NCBI RefSeq assembly: GCF_003008425.1
Contig: NZ_PXOQ01000009.1
Location: forward strand, 503,501 to 567,500
Direction of reading: 5' to 3'
Source of the DNA: Aurantibacter aestuarii
Lineage (GTDB): Bacteria; Bacteroidota; Bacteroidia; Flavobacteriales; Flavobacteriaceae
Length of the DNA stretch: 64,000 nt
Shown: piece by piece, positions 40,389 through 49,674 of the stretch
How positions within the stretch are numbered: the first letter of the stretch is position 1
Layout: every line of letters begins with the position of its first letter
Made by a program: the position numbers and the translations under genes
Notes under the pieces: generated by a model
What the model was told of the DNA's origin: nothing
The model's database searches: none
The model's input: the letters and a program-made list of their open reading frames with translations, nothing else

Positions 40389-40418
40389 AAAAAAAGACCA
40401 ATTTTGGTCTTTTTTTTA
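40389..40418 (+). terminator. Rho-independent terminator of tpx
   Basis: AAAAAGACCA (40391-40400) pairs with TGGTCTTTTT (40405-40414), loop of four, then T run. Confidence 0.88.
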
Positions 40419-40508
40419 TGTTTTATTCCAAATAAACATTAAAATTTAGACAGCAAACTTAAGTAAAGCCAAGTTAAAATTTATATTTTTACCAGATTAA
40501 TATATCTC

Positions 40509-40880
40509 ATGCAAAACAGAGAAGGAAATTTTATAATAAATAGAATTAAAAGTGTTAAATATGCCTTAAAAGGTGCGTATTTATTAGTAAGATTTGAGCC
40601 TAGCATACAGGTTCAAGTTATAATAGCTATAGTAATGTGTGGCTTAGGATTTTATTTTAATATCTCTTCTACAGAATGGATTTTGCAATTATTAACCATT
40701 AGTTTAGTTATAAGTATTGAAGGCATAAACACGGCTATTGAGAAAATAGCAGACTTTATACATCCAAATTTTAATATCTCTATTGGTTTAATAAAAGATG
40801 TCGCTGCAGGTGCCGTTTTTATAGCTTCTGTTTTTGCTGTAATAATTGGTTTAATTATATACCTGCCTAAAATTATCTAA
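40509..40880 (+). CDS. dgkA: Diacylglycerol kinase (DAGK family)
   Basis: A 123-residue inner-membrane kinase that phosphorylates diacylglycerol (or undecaprenol in Gram-positive relatives). Three helices are visible (about 35-52, 57-72, 95-118). The catalytic EGINTAIEKIAD segment carries the conserved Glu and Asn. An initial RIKSVKYALKGAYLLVRFEP matches the family's amphipathic N-terminus. It begins a plus-strand series leading to ftsK (71 bp). Confidence 0.9.
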   Translation: MQNREGNFIINRIKSVKYALKGAYLLVRFEPSIQVQVIIAIVMCGLGFYFNISSTEWILQLLTISLVISIEGINTAIEKIADFIHPNFNISIGLIKDVAAGAVFIASVFAVIIGLIIYLPKII

Positions 40881-40951
40881 CTTAAAAACCCATCAAAAAA
40901 AATTAAATTATTATTTAGTATTTTCAACTCATCAAAAAATAAACTTCATTA

Positions 40952-43399
40952 ATGCCTAAAAAAAGCACAAAAAAACCAAAAGTGGCTAAAACACCTAAGT
41001 TTAAATTTAAGCGTCCAAGTTTAAAATTAAACAATCAGCAAAGACTTATTTTAGGTAGTTTGTTTGTTATTTTAGGTCTGTTGTTTTTTATAGCGTTTGT
41101 GTCTTTTCTATTTACAGGTCAGGCAGATCAAAGTACTATTAACGAATTTGGAAATAAAACTATTGAATCACAAAATTGGCTAAGCAAATCTGGCGCTTGG
41201 TTAAGTGATTTGTTTATTGCTAAAGGGTTTGGTATAGCTTCTTTTATGTTTTGTTGGCTTATGTTTTTAACTGGTGTTTTTGTACTTACTAATGCACCAA
41301 AACAACGTATCGTAAACCAATGGTTCTGGGGTACTATCATTGTTTTTTGGTTTTCTATATTATTTGGTTTTTTTACCTCAAAAAAAGATATTTTGAGTGG
41401 TATTGTTGGTTATGAAATTAACGATTATCTCCAAATTTACATTGGCAAAGTTGGCATCATATTGCTTCTAGTTTTTGCATTAATTACATATCTAGCCATT
41501 CGATTTAAAGTAACTCCACAAAGTATTGCTGCTTTATTTAAACGTGCTAAAAGCAATATCTCTTCAGAATTTGACGCTGCAAAAGACGATATTATTCCTG
41601 TAGATAATACTTTAACAGACGAAGCTGATGCGATAAAAGAGGCTTTCAATATTAAAGAAAATGAAATATTAGAAAGTAAACTTGAAGATGCTGAAAAACT
41701 TCAAATTGAAGAAGAGCAGATATCTGAAGAAAGTCCAAAAGTTGAACAAGTCATCACTTCTACCGACGAATTTGAAATAGAAATTCCTAAAAATGAAGAT
41801 GAAGAAGCTTTATTAGATATAGAAGTTGAAAAAATTCAGGAGGAGAAATCTGAAACAAATAATCTTGCTGATAAACTAGTAGCCGATTTTGGCGAATTTG
41901 ATCCGAAATTAGAATTAAGTAATTTTAAATTTCCACCACTCGACTTATTAAAAAAATATGATAATGAAGGTGTTACAATTAATCAGGAAGAATTAGAAGA
42001 TAATAAAAACCGAATTGTAGAAACCTTAAACAACTATAAAATCGGGATTTCAAGCATTAAAGCTACCATTGGTCCTACAGTTACTCTTTATGAAATTGTA
42101 CCTGAAGCTGGTATTAGAATTTCAAAAATAAAAAATCTGGAGGATGATATTGCCTTATCACTATCAGCTTTAGGAATACGAATTATAGCACCAATTCCAG
42201 GAAAAGGGACCATAGGTATTGAAGTGCCTAATAAAAATGCTACAATAGTTTCTATGCGATCTGTAATTGCATCACAAAAATTTCAAAAAAGTGATATGCA
42301 ATTACCTATTGCTATTGGTAAAACCATTAGTAATGAAACTCTTGTTATAGATTTAGCTAAAATGCCTCACTTACTAATGGCAGGAGCTACAGGACAAGGT
42401 AAATCGGTTGGTTTAAATGCGGTCTTAACCTCATTACTTTATAAAAAACATCCCGCGGAAGTAAAGTTTGTTCTGGTAGATCCTAAAAAAGTAGAGCTTA
42501 CCTTATTTAATAAAATTGAGCGTCATTATTTAGCTAAACTTCCAGATGAAGCCGAAGCAATTATTACAGATAACACTAAAGTGATCCATACACTTAATTC
42601 GCTTTGTATAGAAATGGATAACCGTTACGAAATGCTTAAAAATGCATTATGTCGGAACATAACAGAGTATAATAAGAAATTTAAAGACCGTAAATTAAAT
42701 CCAAATGAAGGTCATCAGTATTTACCATACATAGTGTTGGTAGTCGATGAGTTTGCTGATTTAATTATGACTGCTGGTAAAGAAGTAGAAACTCCTGTTG
42801 CCCGTTTAGCACAATTAGCTCGTGCTATTGGTATACACTTAATTATTGCAACCCAACGTCCGTCTGTAAACGTAATAACAGGTATTATAAAAGCCAATTT
42901 CCCAGCTCGTATTGCCTTTAGAGTATCCAGTAAGATAGATTCTAGAACTATTTTAGATGCTGGTGGTGCCGACCAATTAATTGGTCGTGGAGATATGCTA
43001 TATACGCAAGGTAATGATATGATTCGTATACAGTGTGCATTTGTAGATACTCCTGAAGTTGAAAGTATTGTAGATTACATTGGTAATCAAAAAGCCTATC
43101 CGGATGCATACCTACTTCCAGAATATGTTGGAGAAGAAAGTGGCACAGGTATTGATATAGATATAGAAGACCGAGACAAACTATTTAGAGAAGCTTGCGA
43201 AATTATTGTAACCGCACAACAAGGTTCGGCCTCTTTATTACAACGTAAATTAAAATTAGGTTATAATAGAGCTGGACGAATTATAGACCAGCTAGAAGCA
43301 GCAGGTATTGTTGGTGGATTTGAAGGTAGTAAAGCAAGACAAGTATTAGTTCCGGATTTAGTCGCATTAGATCAATTATTAGAAAACGAAAAAAATTAA
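40952..43399 (+). CDS. ftsK: DNA translocase FtsK/SpoIIIE
   Basis: An 815-residue translocase that moves chromosome termini at the septum. It has a basic N-terminus (PKKSTKKPKVAKTPKFKFKR), about four membrane helices up to residue 185, an acidic Glu-rich linker (about 200-320), the alpha/beta motor with Walker A GATGQGKS near 478-485 and Walker B VLVVDEFADLIM near 593, and the C-terminal winged-helix gamma domain (SASLLQRKLKLGYNRAGRIIDQLE). The linker is relatively short. Cotranscribed with lolA-like (9 bp). Confidence 0.96.
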   Translation: MPKKSTKKPKVAKTPKFKFKRPSLKLNNQQRLILGSLFVILGLLFFIAFVSFLFTGQADQSTINEFGNKTIESQNWLSKSGAWLSDLFIAKGFGIASFMFCWLMFLTGVFVLTNAPKQRIVNQWFWGTIIVFWFSILFGFFTSKKDILSGIVGYEINDYLQIYIGKVGIILLLVFALITYLAIRFKVTPQSIAALFKRAKSNISSEFDAAKDDIIPVDNTLTDEADAIKEAFNIKENEILESKLEDAEKLQIEEEQISEESPKVEQVITSTDEFEIEIPKNEDEEALLDIEVEKIQEEKSETNNLADKLVADFGEFDPKLELSNFKFPPLDLLKKYDNEGVTINQEELEDNKNRIVETLNNYKIGISSIKATIGPTVTLYEIVPEAGIRISKIKNLEDDIALSLSALGIRIIAPIPGKGTIGIEVPNKNATIVSMRSVIASQKFQKSDMQLPIAIGKTISNETLVIDLAKMPHLLMAGATGQGKSVGLNAVLTSLLYKKHPAEVKFVLVDPKKVELTLFNKIERHYLAKLPDEAEAIITDNTKVIHTLNSLCIEMDNRYEMLKNALCRNITEYNKKFKDRKLNPNEGHQYLPYIVLVVDEFADLIMTAGKEVETPVARLAQLARAIGIHLIIATQRPSVNVITGIIKANFPARIAFRVSSKIDSRTILDAGGADQLIGRGDMLYTQGNDMIRIQCAFVDTPEVESIVDYIGNQKAYPDAYLLPEYVGEESGTGIDIDIEDRDKLFREACEIIVTAQQGSASLLQRKLKLGYNRAGRIIDQLEAAGIVGGFEGSKARQVLVPDLVALDQLLENEKN

Positions 43400-43407
43400 G
43401 TTTAAAG

Positions 43408-44052
43408 ATGAAAAAAATCATTTTAATTTTAACAGTCTTATTAAGTACAACCGCTTTATTTGCACAGAATGATGCCAAAGCAAAAGGACTATTAACCGAG
43501 GTGTCTAATAAAGCAAAAAGCTATAAAAATATTAGTATAGACTTTAAATACGTTCTTGAAAACCTGAAAGAAAACATAAACCAGGAAACCCGTGGGGATG
43601 TTGTTATGGAAGGCAATAAGTACAAATTAAATATCTTAGGGATTACCAGAATATTTGATGGAAAAAAATTATACACTATTTCTCCCGAAGATGAAGAAAT
43701 TACCATTTCTACAGAAGACAGTAGTGATGAAAATACAATAACCCCAAGTAAAATGCTTTCTTTCTACGAAAAAGGATTTACTTATAAAATGGATATTATT
43801 CAAAATATCAAAGGTCGTAAGGTCCAATACGTAAAATTAACTCCAATAAAATCTTCATCAGAAATAAAATATGTGCTTTTAGGAATAGATAATGAAACAA
43901 AACACATCTATAATTTAATTGAAGTTGGAAAAAATGGAACAAAAACCACTTTAACCGTAAATTCTTTTAAAACTAACGAAGCTTTATCAAAATCCTTATT
44001 TACCTTTGACAGTTCAAAGTACACAGATTACTATATTAATAAATTGGATTAA
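43408..44052 (+). CDS. LolA-like outer-membrane lipoprotein carrier
   Basis: A 214-residue periplasmic protein with a signal peptide (MKKIILILTVLLSTTALFAQ). The pattern AKGLLTEVSNKAKSYKNISIDFKYVLEN and the WYFV-type beta strands (GDVVMEGNKYKLNILGITRIFDGKKLY) fit the LolA/LolB half-barrel. It would carry lipoproteins or other hydrophobic ligands across the periplasm. It lies between ftsK and the LptF/G permease, as in other Flavobacteriaceae. Confidence 0.87.
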   Translation: MKKIILILTVLLSTTALFAQNDAKAKGLLTEVSNKAKSYKNISIDFKYVLENLKENINQETRGDVVMEGNKYKLNILGITRIFDGKKLYTISPEDEEITISTEDSSDENTITPSKMLSFYEKGFTYKMDIIQNIKGRKVQYVKLTPIKSSSEIKYVLLGIDNETKHIYNLIEVGKNGTKTTLTVNSFKTNEALSKSLFTFDSSKYTDYYINKLD

Positions 44053-44059
44053 CCATTAA

Positions 44060-46252
44060 GTGAAAATATTAGACAGGTACATATTAAAAACCTTCTTAAA
44101 AACTTTTATCAGCGTGTTTGTAATTCTCATGCTGATTTTTGTATTACAAGCTATTTGGCTTTATATTAAAGAGTTGGCTGGAAAAGATTTAGACATCGCA
44201 ACTGTTCTAAAATTCTTGTTTTACATTACTCCTACTCTAATACCACTTATTTTACCACTTACCATTCTATTATCATCTATAATGGTGTTTGGTTCTTTTG
44301 CAGAAAACTATGAGTTTGCTGCTATGAAATCGACAGGGATTTCGTTGCAAAGAGCCATGATGAGTTTAAGTATATTTATAGGGTTTCTGGCGTTAATTAC
44401 ATTCTTTTTTAGTAATAATGTAATTCCTTGGGCTGAGTATGAAAGTTATAATCTTAGAAAAAATATAGCCAAATTAAAACCTGCAATGGTTATTGCAGAA
44501 GGTCAATTTAATAATATTGGAGATGATTTCAATATAAAGGTTGAAGAGAAATCTGGAGAAAACGGACAGTTTTTAAAAAATATTATTATCCATCAAAAAA
44601 CTTCTAATCGCTCTACAAACCATAAAACCACCATTGCTAAAAATGGTGAATTATTAAGTGCAGAAGATTCCAATATTCTAAAACTAGTTCTTTTTGATGG
44701 TTACTATTATGACGACACACCTCCAAAAAATCCAATGGAGCGAAGAAAATATCCATTTACAAAAACCTATTTTAAAAAGTACGTTACTAATATCGATTTA
44801 TCACAGCTAAATAATATTGATTTAGATGATAAACAAACTACAGATAAATATAGTATGCTTAATATTTTAGATTTAAATTATGCTATAGATTCATTAAAAA
44901 AACAACGTATTAAGCATAATGAAGAATTTTCTCAAACAGTATTTAAACGTACAAATGTTGAAAGTCTAAATCAAAATATTTCTATTGATAGTCTTAATAA
45001 TCTAAACATAAAAAAGCCCTCAAACCTCTTGTCTGTATTTGAACCAAAAAAACAAGTTCAAATTTTAGATTATGCAATAAACACCTTAACTAGTACAACA
45101 TCTATAATTGAAAATAAAAAATTATTTAATACCGGAGAACAGAATTACTTAAATAAACATGGTCTTGCTTTGCACAAAAAATTTGCTTTGGCTGCAGCTT
45201 GTATCATTTTATTTTTTGTTGGCGCTCCATTAGGCGCATTAATTAGAAAAGGCGGCATGGGTTTGCCACTTGTAATTGCTATAGTTTTATTTTTAACCTA
45301 TCATTTTATAGGTCTATTTGCCGAAAACAGTGCTAAATCTGGCTCTTTAAATCCTGTTCTTGCTGCGTGGTTTTCTACATTAATTATGTTTCCTTTAAGT
45401 ATTTTCTTAACTCGAAGAGCAACAGCAGATAGAGGTATTTTTGAGTTTGATCATATTATAGAGCCTATTAAGAAAAAGCTCGGTATTTCATTTAAAAAAA
45501 ATAATATCTCTAAGCCATTATTAAAAAATGAATTAGACAAAGAGGCCTATATAAAGGCAAAATCAAAATATAGTAACAGCACTGTAAATTGTAAAATTGC
45601 TCTTATTAGTTATAGTTCTAGTCTTATTTTATTACTTCTTTATTTTATATTTAAGAATAATGAATTACCTGCTTTATCACTATCTAGTATACAATTAAGC
45701 GCTCTTACATTCATTATATACACTATAACTTTTGTAAAAAGTTTAGTTTTTAGAAATCAATATGTAAAACTATCAAAGGAAACCTCTATATCAATTATTA
45801 CACTACTATTTGGATATTTAATTTTTCCATTAGCCTATTTAAAACTTAGATACACAAAGTATCAAATTAGTGAGTTGCGAGAACACAAAGAAACATTAGT
45901 ATTTAATAAAGAATTGATAAAGACTACTAAGGCAATAAAATTATTTAAAGCCTACAATATAAGCGCTACGATAGCATTAGTAAGTTATTTTATCCCGATA
46001 ATAGTTGTTCCGGCATATTTTATTTTAAAAAATAACAAATTGGAAGCCTTAGGGTTTTCGGGATTACAGCTAAGCCTCTTCGCATTAATAGTCTATATTA
46101 TTTTTGCATTAAAATCGATTCAATATATAAATAAGTATTTTAAATATATTGGATTAAAAGAAATAACAAGTTTTGAAATTATTTTAGCTTTAATAGCATA
46201 TCCTTATTTTTATAAAGTAAATAATAAAATCGTTGAAAATTCTCAGAAATAG
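44060..46252 (+). CDS. LptF/LptG-family permease with extra C-terminal membrane repeats
   Basis: A 730-residue GTG-started membrane protein. The first 450 or so residues are the YjgP/YjgQ permease: MKILDRYILKTFLKTF start, two N-terminal membrane pairs, FAENYEFAAMKSTGIS, a periplasmic domain (to about 340) and LGALIRKGGMGLPLVIA, typical of the LPS exporter. After about residue 510 the chain continues with two similar repeats of about 85-90 residues, each with two to three hydrophobic helices: YFIFKNNELPALSLSSIQLS and YFILKNNKLEALGFSGLQLS. This C-terminal part is unusual for LptF/G. Cotranscribed with the LolA-like gene and possibly ribBA. Confidence 0.88.
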   Translation: MKILDRYILKTFLKTFISVFVILMLIFVLQAIWLYIKELAGKDLDIATVLKFLFYITPTLIPLILPLTILLSSIMVFGSFAENYEFAAMKSTGISLQRAMMSLSIFIGFLALITFFFSNNVIPWAEYESYNLRKNIAKLKPAMVIAEGQFNNIGDDFNIKVEEKSGENGQFLKNIIIHQKTSNRSTNHKTTIAKNGELLSAEDSNILKLVLFDGYYYDDTPPKNPMERRKYPFTKTYFKKYVTNIDLSQLNNIDLDDKQTTDKYSMLNILDLNYAIDSLKKQRIKHNEEFSQTVFKRTNVESLNQNISIDSLNNLNIKKPSNLLSVFEPKKQVQILDYAINTLTSTTSIIENKKLFNTGEQNYLNKHGLALHKKFALAAACIILFFVGAPLGALIRKGGMGLPLVIAIVLFLTYHFIGLFAENSAKSGSLNPVLAAWFSTLIMFPLSIFLTRRATADRGIFEFDHIIEPIKKKLGISFKKNNISKPLLKNELDKEAYIKAKSKYSNSTVNCKIALISYSSSLILLLLYFIFKNNELPALSLSSIQLSALTFIIYTITFVKSLVFRNQYVKLSKETSISIITLLFGYLIFPLAYLKLRYTKYQISELREHKETLVFNKELIKTTKAIKLFKAYNISATIALVSYFIPIIVVPAYFILKNNKLEALGFSGLQLSLFALIVYIIFALKSIQYINKYFKYIGLKEITSFEIILALIAYPYFYKVNNKIVENSQK

Positions 46253-46262
46253 TTCAACAAAT

Positions 46263-47417
46263 ATGAAAATCATGAGTACAATTACAGAGAAAAAAACACA
46301 ATTAAATACTATACAAGAAGCTATAAACGACATTAAGGCAGGTAAAGTGATTATTGTGGTGGATGATGAAGATAGAGAAAATGAAGGCGATTTTTTAGCT
46401 GCTGCAGAAATGGTGACTCCAGAGATGGTGAACTTTATGGCAACTCATGGTCGAGGTTTAATTTGCACGCCGCTTACAGAAAAACGCTGTAAAGAATTAG
46501 ATTTACATGCCATGGTAACCAACAATACCGATCATATGGAGACGGCTTTTACGGTTTCTGTAGATTTAAAAGGTAAAGGAGTAACCACAGGTATTTCGGC
46601 TGGAGATAGAGCATTAACTATTCAATCTTTAATTAATCCAGAGACAAAACCTTTTGATTTAGCACGTCCGGGACATATTTTTCCATTAATAGCCAAAGAA
46701 GGTGGTGTTTTAAGACGTACAGGACACACTGAAGCAGCTATAGATTTTGCGCGTCTTGCTGGTTTACAACCCGCTGGAGTAATTGTGGAAATCATGAATG
46801 AAGATGGTACTATGGCACGTTTACCACAACTTCTGGAAGTTGCCAAACGCTTTGATTTAAAAATAGTTTCTATCGAAGATTTAGTAGCTTATAGAATGGA
46901 CCATGATTCTTTAATTACAAAAAAGGAAGACTTTAATATTGAAACACGATTTGGCCAATTTAGACTTCGTGCCTACCAACAAACCACTAATAATCAAGTT
47001 CATATTGCTTTAACTAAAGGCGAATGGACGGCAAATGAAACTATTTTAACCCGAGTAAATTCTAATTTAATTAATAACGACATTCTAGGAACCTTAACCA
47101 ATAATGCCGATAAAAAATTAGACAGTATGTTTAAGGTTATTAATGAAGCTGGCAAAGGAGCTATTTTATTTATCAACCAAGAATCTCAAAATATAAATTT
47201 ACTACAACGCATTACAGAGCTTAAAGCATTACAAAAACCAAATGAAGTCGTGAAGGCGCCAGAAATTATTATGGATGCTAAAGATTTTGGTATTGGTGCT
47301 CAAATTTTACACGATTTGAACATTCATAAATTAAAACTTATCTCAAATTCACAACAAACCAAACGTGTTGGCATGATTGGCTATGGTTTAGAAATTGTAG
47401 AGTACGTTGGCTATTAA
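46263..47417 (+). CDS. ribB: 3,4-dihydroxy-2-butanone 4-phosphate synthase with degenerate GTP cyclohydrolase II domain
   Basis: A 384-residue fusion in the RibBA layout. The RibB half (to about 210) is complete: VVDDEDRENEGDFL, THGRGLICTPL, FTVSVD, RPGHIFPL and RRTGHTEAA with the catalytic Asp, Glu and His. The RibA half starts near 220 but lacks the zinc cysteines; where active enzymes have HSECLTGD and RCDCG it has VNSNLINNDILG and TNNADK. It therefore probably makes only dihydroxybutanone phosphate. I start at ATG 46263; another ATG lies 9 bp further in. The upstream TTG frame overlaps lptF/G. Confidence 0.93.
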   Translation: MKIMSTITEKKTQLNTIQEAINDIKAGKVIIVVDDEDRENEGDFLAAAEMVTPEMVNFMATHGRGLICTPLTEKRCKELDLHAMVTNNTDHMETAFTVSVDLKGKGVTTGISAGDRALTIQSLINPETKPFDLARPGHIFPLIAKEGGVLRRTGHTEAAIDFARLAGLQPAGVIVEIMNEDGTMARLPQLLEVAKRFDLKIVSIEDLVAYRMDHDSLITKKEDFNIETRFGQFRLRAYQQTTNNQVHIALTKGEWTANETILTRVNSNLINNDILGTLTNNADKKLDSMFKVINEAGKGAILFINQESQNINLLQRITELKALQKPNEVVKAPEIIMDAKDFGIGAQILHDLNIHKLKLISNSQQTKRVGMIGYGLEIVEYVGY

Positions 47418-47432
47418 GATGTTATAGATGAA

Positions 47433-47463
47433 TAAAAAAGGCAGTTAAATATCTGCCTTTTTT
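47433..47463. terminator. Bidirectional Rho-independent terminator between ribBA and the DegT gene
   Basis: AAAAAAGGCAG pairs with CTGCCTTTTTT across a loop of about eight bases; T runs on both strands serve convergent genes. Confidence 0.82.
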
Positions 47464-47492
47464 ATTAAAAATTATTTGCTTTAAATATATCA

Positions 47493-48683
47493 TTAAAATT
47501 TTTCAATAATAGCTTTCATTTTCTGAGCTCTTAGCTTCACTTCTTCTTCTGTCCAACCAATTTTTATTAAACAGGAGATATTTCTACCAATAAAGTGGTC
47601 GGATTTAGAAAAATCTTGAGTCGAAATTTTAGATAATCCTTCTGTTACAGCATCTGATAAAGGAAATAAACTTTTTGCTTCTTTTAAATGTTCCCATTTA
47701 CGCACATAATGCCAGTTGTTATCGTAATAATGAAAACACGCATCAATACCTTCAGCTTTAAAATCGGACATTACGCTTCTTGCGATATCTAAGGTTGGTA
47801 AAAAAAAGTTTAAAAAAGCATAACTTTCTTCGCCTCCTTCAGGAACTGTTCTAAATTGAACGTTACTTAAGGGTTTAAGTTCCTCTCTTAAAACAGTATA
47901 ATGTTTCTTTTGAAGTGCTAAAAATTCATCTAAACGCTTAAACTGAGCTAAACCTACCGCAGCATTCAATTCGGAAATTCTAAAATTATAGCCTAAATAG
48001 GGATGTGTTTCTGCGCCTCTATCATTTCCTATATGGTCATGACCATGGTCCTGATATAAATCTGCTTTAATAGCTAAGTCCTTAGTATTTGTAATAATTG
48101 CTCCGCCTTCTCCGCAAGTTACGGTCTTCACAAAGTCAAATGAAAAACAGCCAACATCACCAATAGTGCCCAAATACTTACCATTGTAGGTGCCGCCAAT
48201 TGCCTGACATGCGTCTTCAATTAGAGTTAAATTATTTGACTCACAAATTTCTTGTAATACATTTAAATTAGCCATACTACCACACATATGCACAGGCATA
48301 ATTGCTTTAGTTTTAGATGTAATAGCCTTCTTAACAGCATCGGGGCAAAGTGTTAATGTATCGTCTATATCCACTAAAACTGGTGTTGCTCCTAACATCA
48401 AAACAGCTTCAAAACTAGCAACAAAAGTAAATGTTGGCATAATAACCTCGTCTCCTGCTCCTACGCCAGCCAATGCCATAGCTACAGAAACTGCTGCAGT
48501 ACCACTAGAAACCAATTGTGCGTGTTGTACATTAAATTTTTCTTGTATTTCAGCTTCTAAGTCTCTAGCTTTAAATACATTATTACGCATACCATCAAAA
48601 CCATAACGCATTAATATACCTGTTTCCAGTACATCATTTACTTCCTTACGCTCTAAATCGCTAAACTTTTCAAATCCTGGCAT
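47493..48683 (-). CDS. DegT/DnrJ/EryC1/StrS-family PLP aminotransferase
   Basis: A 396-residue sugar aminotransferase-type protein. The substrate loop (SSGTAAVSVAMALAGVGAGDEV), PTFTFVASFEAVLMLGATPVLVDI, IEDACQAIGG and the PLP lysine in FDFVKTVTCGEGG (Lys186) are those of the family. Such enzymes transfer an amino group to a nucleotide-linked keto-sugar for cell-surface glycans, but the sugar is unknown. The neighbouring gene is a nitroreductase (6 bp upstream), so no glycan operon is apparent. Confidence 0.92.
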   Translation of the reverse strand: MPGFEKFSDLERKEVNDVLETGILMRYGFDGMRNNVFKARDLEAEIQEKFNVQHAQLVSSGTAAVSVAMALAGVGAGDEVIMPTFTFVASFEAVLMLGATPVLVDIDDTLTLCPDAVKKAITSKTKAIMPVHMCGSMANLNVLQEICESNNLTLIEDACQAIGGTYNGKYLGTIGDVGCFSFDFVKTVTCGEGGAIITNTKDLAIKADLYQDHGHDHIGNDRGAETHPYLGYNFRISELNAAVGLAQFKRLDEFLALQKKHYTVLREELKPLSNVQFRTVPEGGEESYAFLNFFLPTLDIARSVMSDFKAEGIDACFHYYDNNWHYVRKWEHLKEAKSLFPLSDAVTEGLSKISTQDFSKSDHFIGRNISCLIKIGWTEEEVKLRAQKMKAIIEKF

Positions 48684-48689
48684 TGTACA

Positions 48690-49322
48690 TTATTTAATAT
48701 CTATAATTACTTCGTTTAATGACTTTCTCACTTTCTTAAAATGAGCAAACATATCATCTTCTGCTCTAAAACCTATAGGCATAACTAGTACCGATTTTAA
48801 ATTTTTCTGAGCTAAGTTAAATCGTTTATCATAAGCTTCTGCGGAAAAACCTTCCATAGGACAAGCATCTATTCCTAAACTTGCACAAACCGTTAATAGA
48901 TTTCCCATTGCAATATAGGCTTGCTTGGTTGCCCACTGCTCTATATCTTCTTGTGTCTTTGTATTAAAGTCTGCAATCAAAAAATCCCTAAAACCTTTTA
49001 ATATGCTATCTGGCGTATCTCTAATTAATTTTACACGTTCAAAATAATTTTTAATATAGTCTTTATCAATTTTAGTCTCTATACAAAAGACCAAAACATG
49101 CGATGCTTGAGAAACTTGCAACTGATTCATTGAATCTGCAACCAACTGATCCTGAATAATCTTGTTTTTTATAACCAACATCTTAACAGGTTGTAATCCA
49201 TAAGAAGTTGCTGTTAAATTAAACGCTTCCTTAAGTTGATAAATTAATTCTTCTGAAATAATTTTACTAGAATTAAACTTTTTAGTAGCGTATCTAACTT
49301 TTAATGCATCAATGATACTCAT
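48690..49322 (-). CDS. NAD(P)H-dependent nitroreductase-family oxidoreductase
   Basis: A 210-residue FMN-dependent reductase of the NfsB type. The N-terminal MSIIDALKVRYATKKFNSS, the FNLTATSYGLQPVKMLVI segment and WATKQAYIAMGNLLTVCASLGIDACPMEGFS are family landmarks. Physiological acceptor unknown (quinones or nitro compounds). It is 6 bp upstream of the DegT aminotransferase gene, so the two may be coexpressed. Confidence 0.92.
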   Translation of the reverse strand: MSIIDALKVRYATKKFNSSKIISEELIYQLKEAFNLTATSYGLQPVKMLVIKNKIIQDQLVADSMNQLQVSQASHVLVFCIETKIDKDYIKNYFERVKLIRDTPDSILKGFRDFLIADFNTKTQEDIEQWATKQAYIAMGNLLTVCASLGIDACPMEGFSAEAYDKRFNLAQKNLKSVLVMPIGFRAEDDMFAHFKKVRKSLNEVIIDIK

Positions 49323-49420
49323 TATTTATTTTTTTTGTAAAAATAATGAACGCTATAGATTAAACATAAGCATTCACATAAAATTGAGAAATTATTATTT
49401 TTAAAAAAATCTATTTTTTG

Positions 49421-49452
49421 TTTGATTACATCAAAAAAGGATATTATATTTG
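49421..49452 (+). promoter_or_regulatory. Promoter of tRNA-Ser
   Basis: TTTG at 49421-49424, a 20-bp spacer, and TATATTTG at 49445-49452 match the Bacteroidota consensus well. The tRNA starts 37 bp downstream of the -7 box. Confidence 0.7.
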
Positions 49453-49488
49453 CACTCGCATTTAGGGAATACCTAATGAGACACTCAA

Positions 49489-49573
49489 GGAGAAATGGCA
49501 GAGTGGTCGAATGCGGCAGTCTTGAAAACTGTTGAGGGTCACACCTCCGGGGGTTCGAATCCCTCTTTCTCCG
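49489..49573 (+). tRNA. tRNA-Ser (anticodon TGA)
   Basis: An 85-nt class II tRNA. Acceptor GGAGAAA pairs with TTTCTCC, discriminator G73; D arm GCAGAGTGGTCGAATGCGGC, anticodon loop CTTGAAA with TGA, a long variable arm (GAGGGTCACACCTCC region) and a T arm with GGTTCGAATCC. CCA is not encoded. All structural features are normal. Confidence 0.96.
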
Positions 49574-49575
49574 CT

Positions 49576-49610
49576 AAAACCTCGAAATTTACTTTTCGAG
49601 GTTTTTTTTT
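49576..49610 (+). terminator. Rho-independent terminator of tRNA-Ser
   Basis: AAAACCTCGAAA and TTTTCGAGGTTTT enclose a short loop and run into T residues; starts a few bases after the tRNA. The remaining DNA to the LacI-type gene at 49675 (and the 166 bp before the tRNA) shows no further gene. Confidence 0.85.
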
Positions 49611-49674
49611 AACTCAACTTCTTTAAAATTTCCTTATTTTTATAATTCAAATTTATATTTTAGTCTTATAACCT

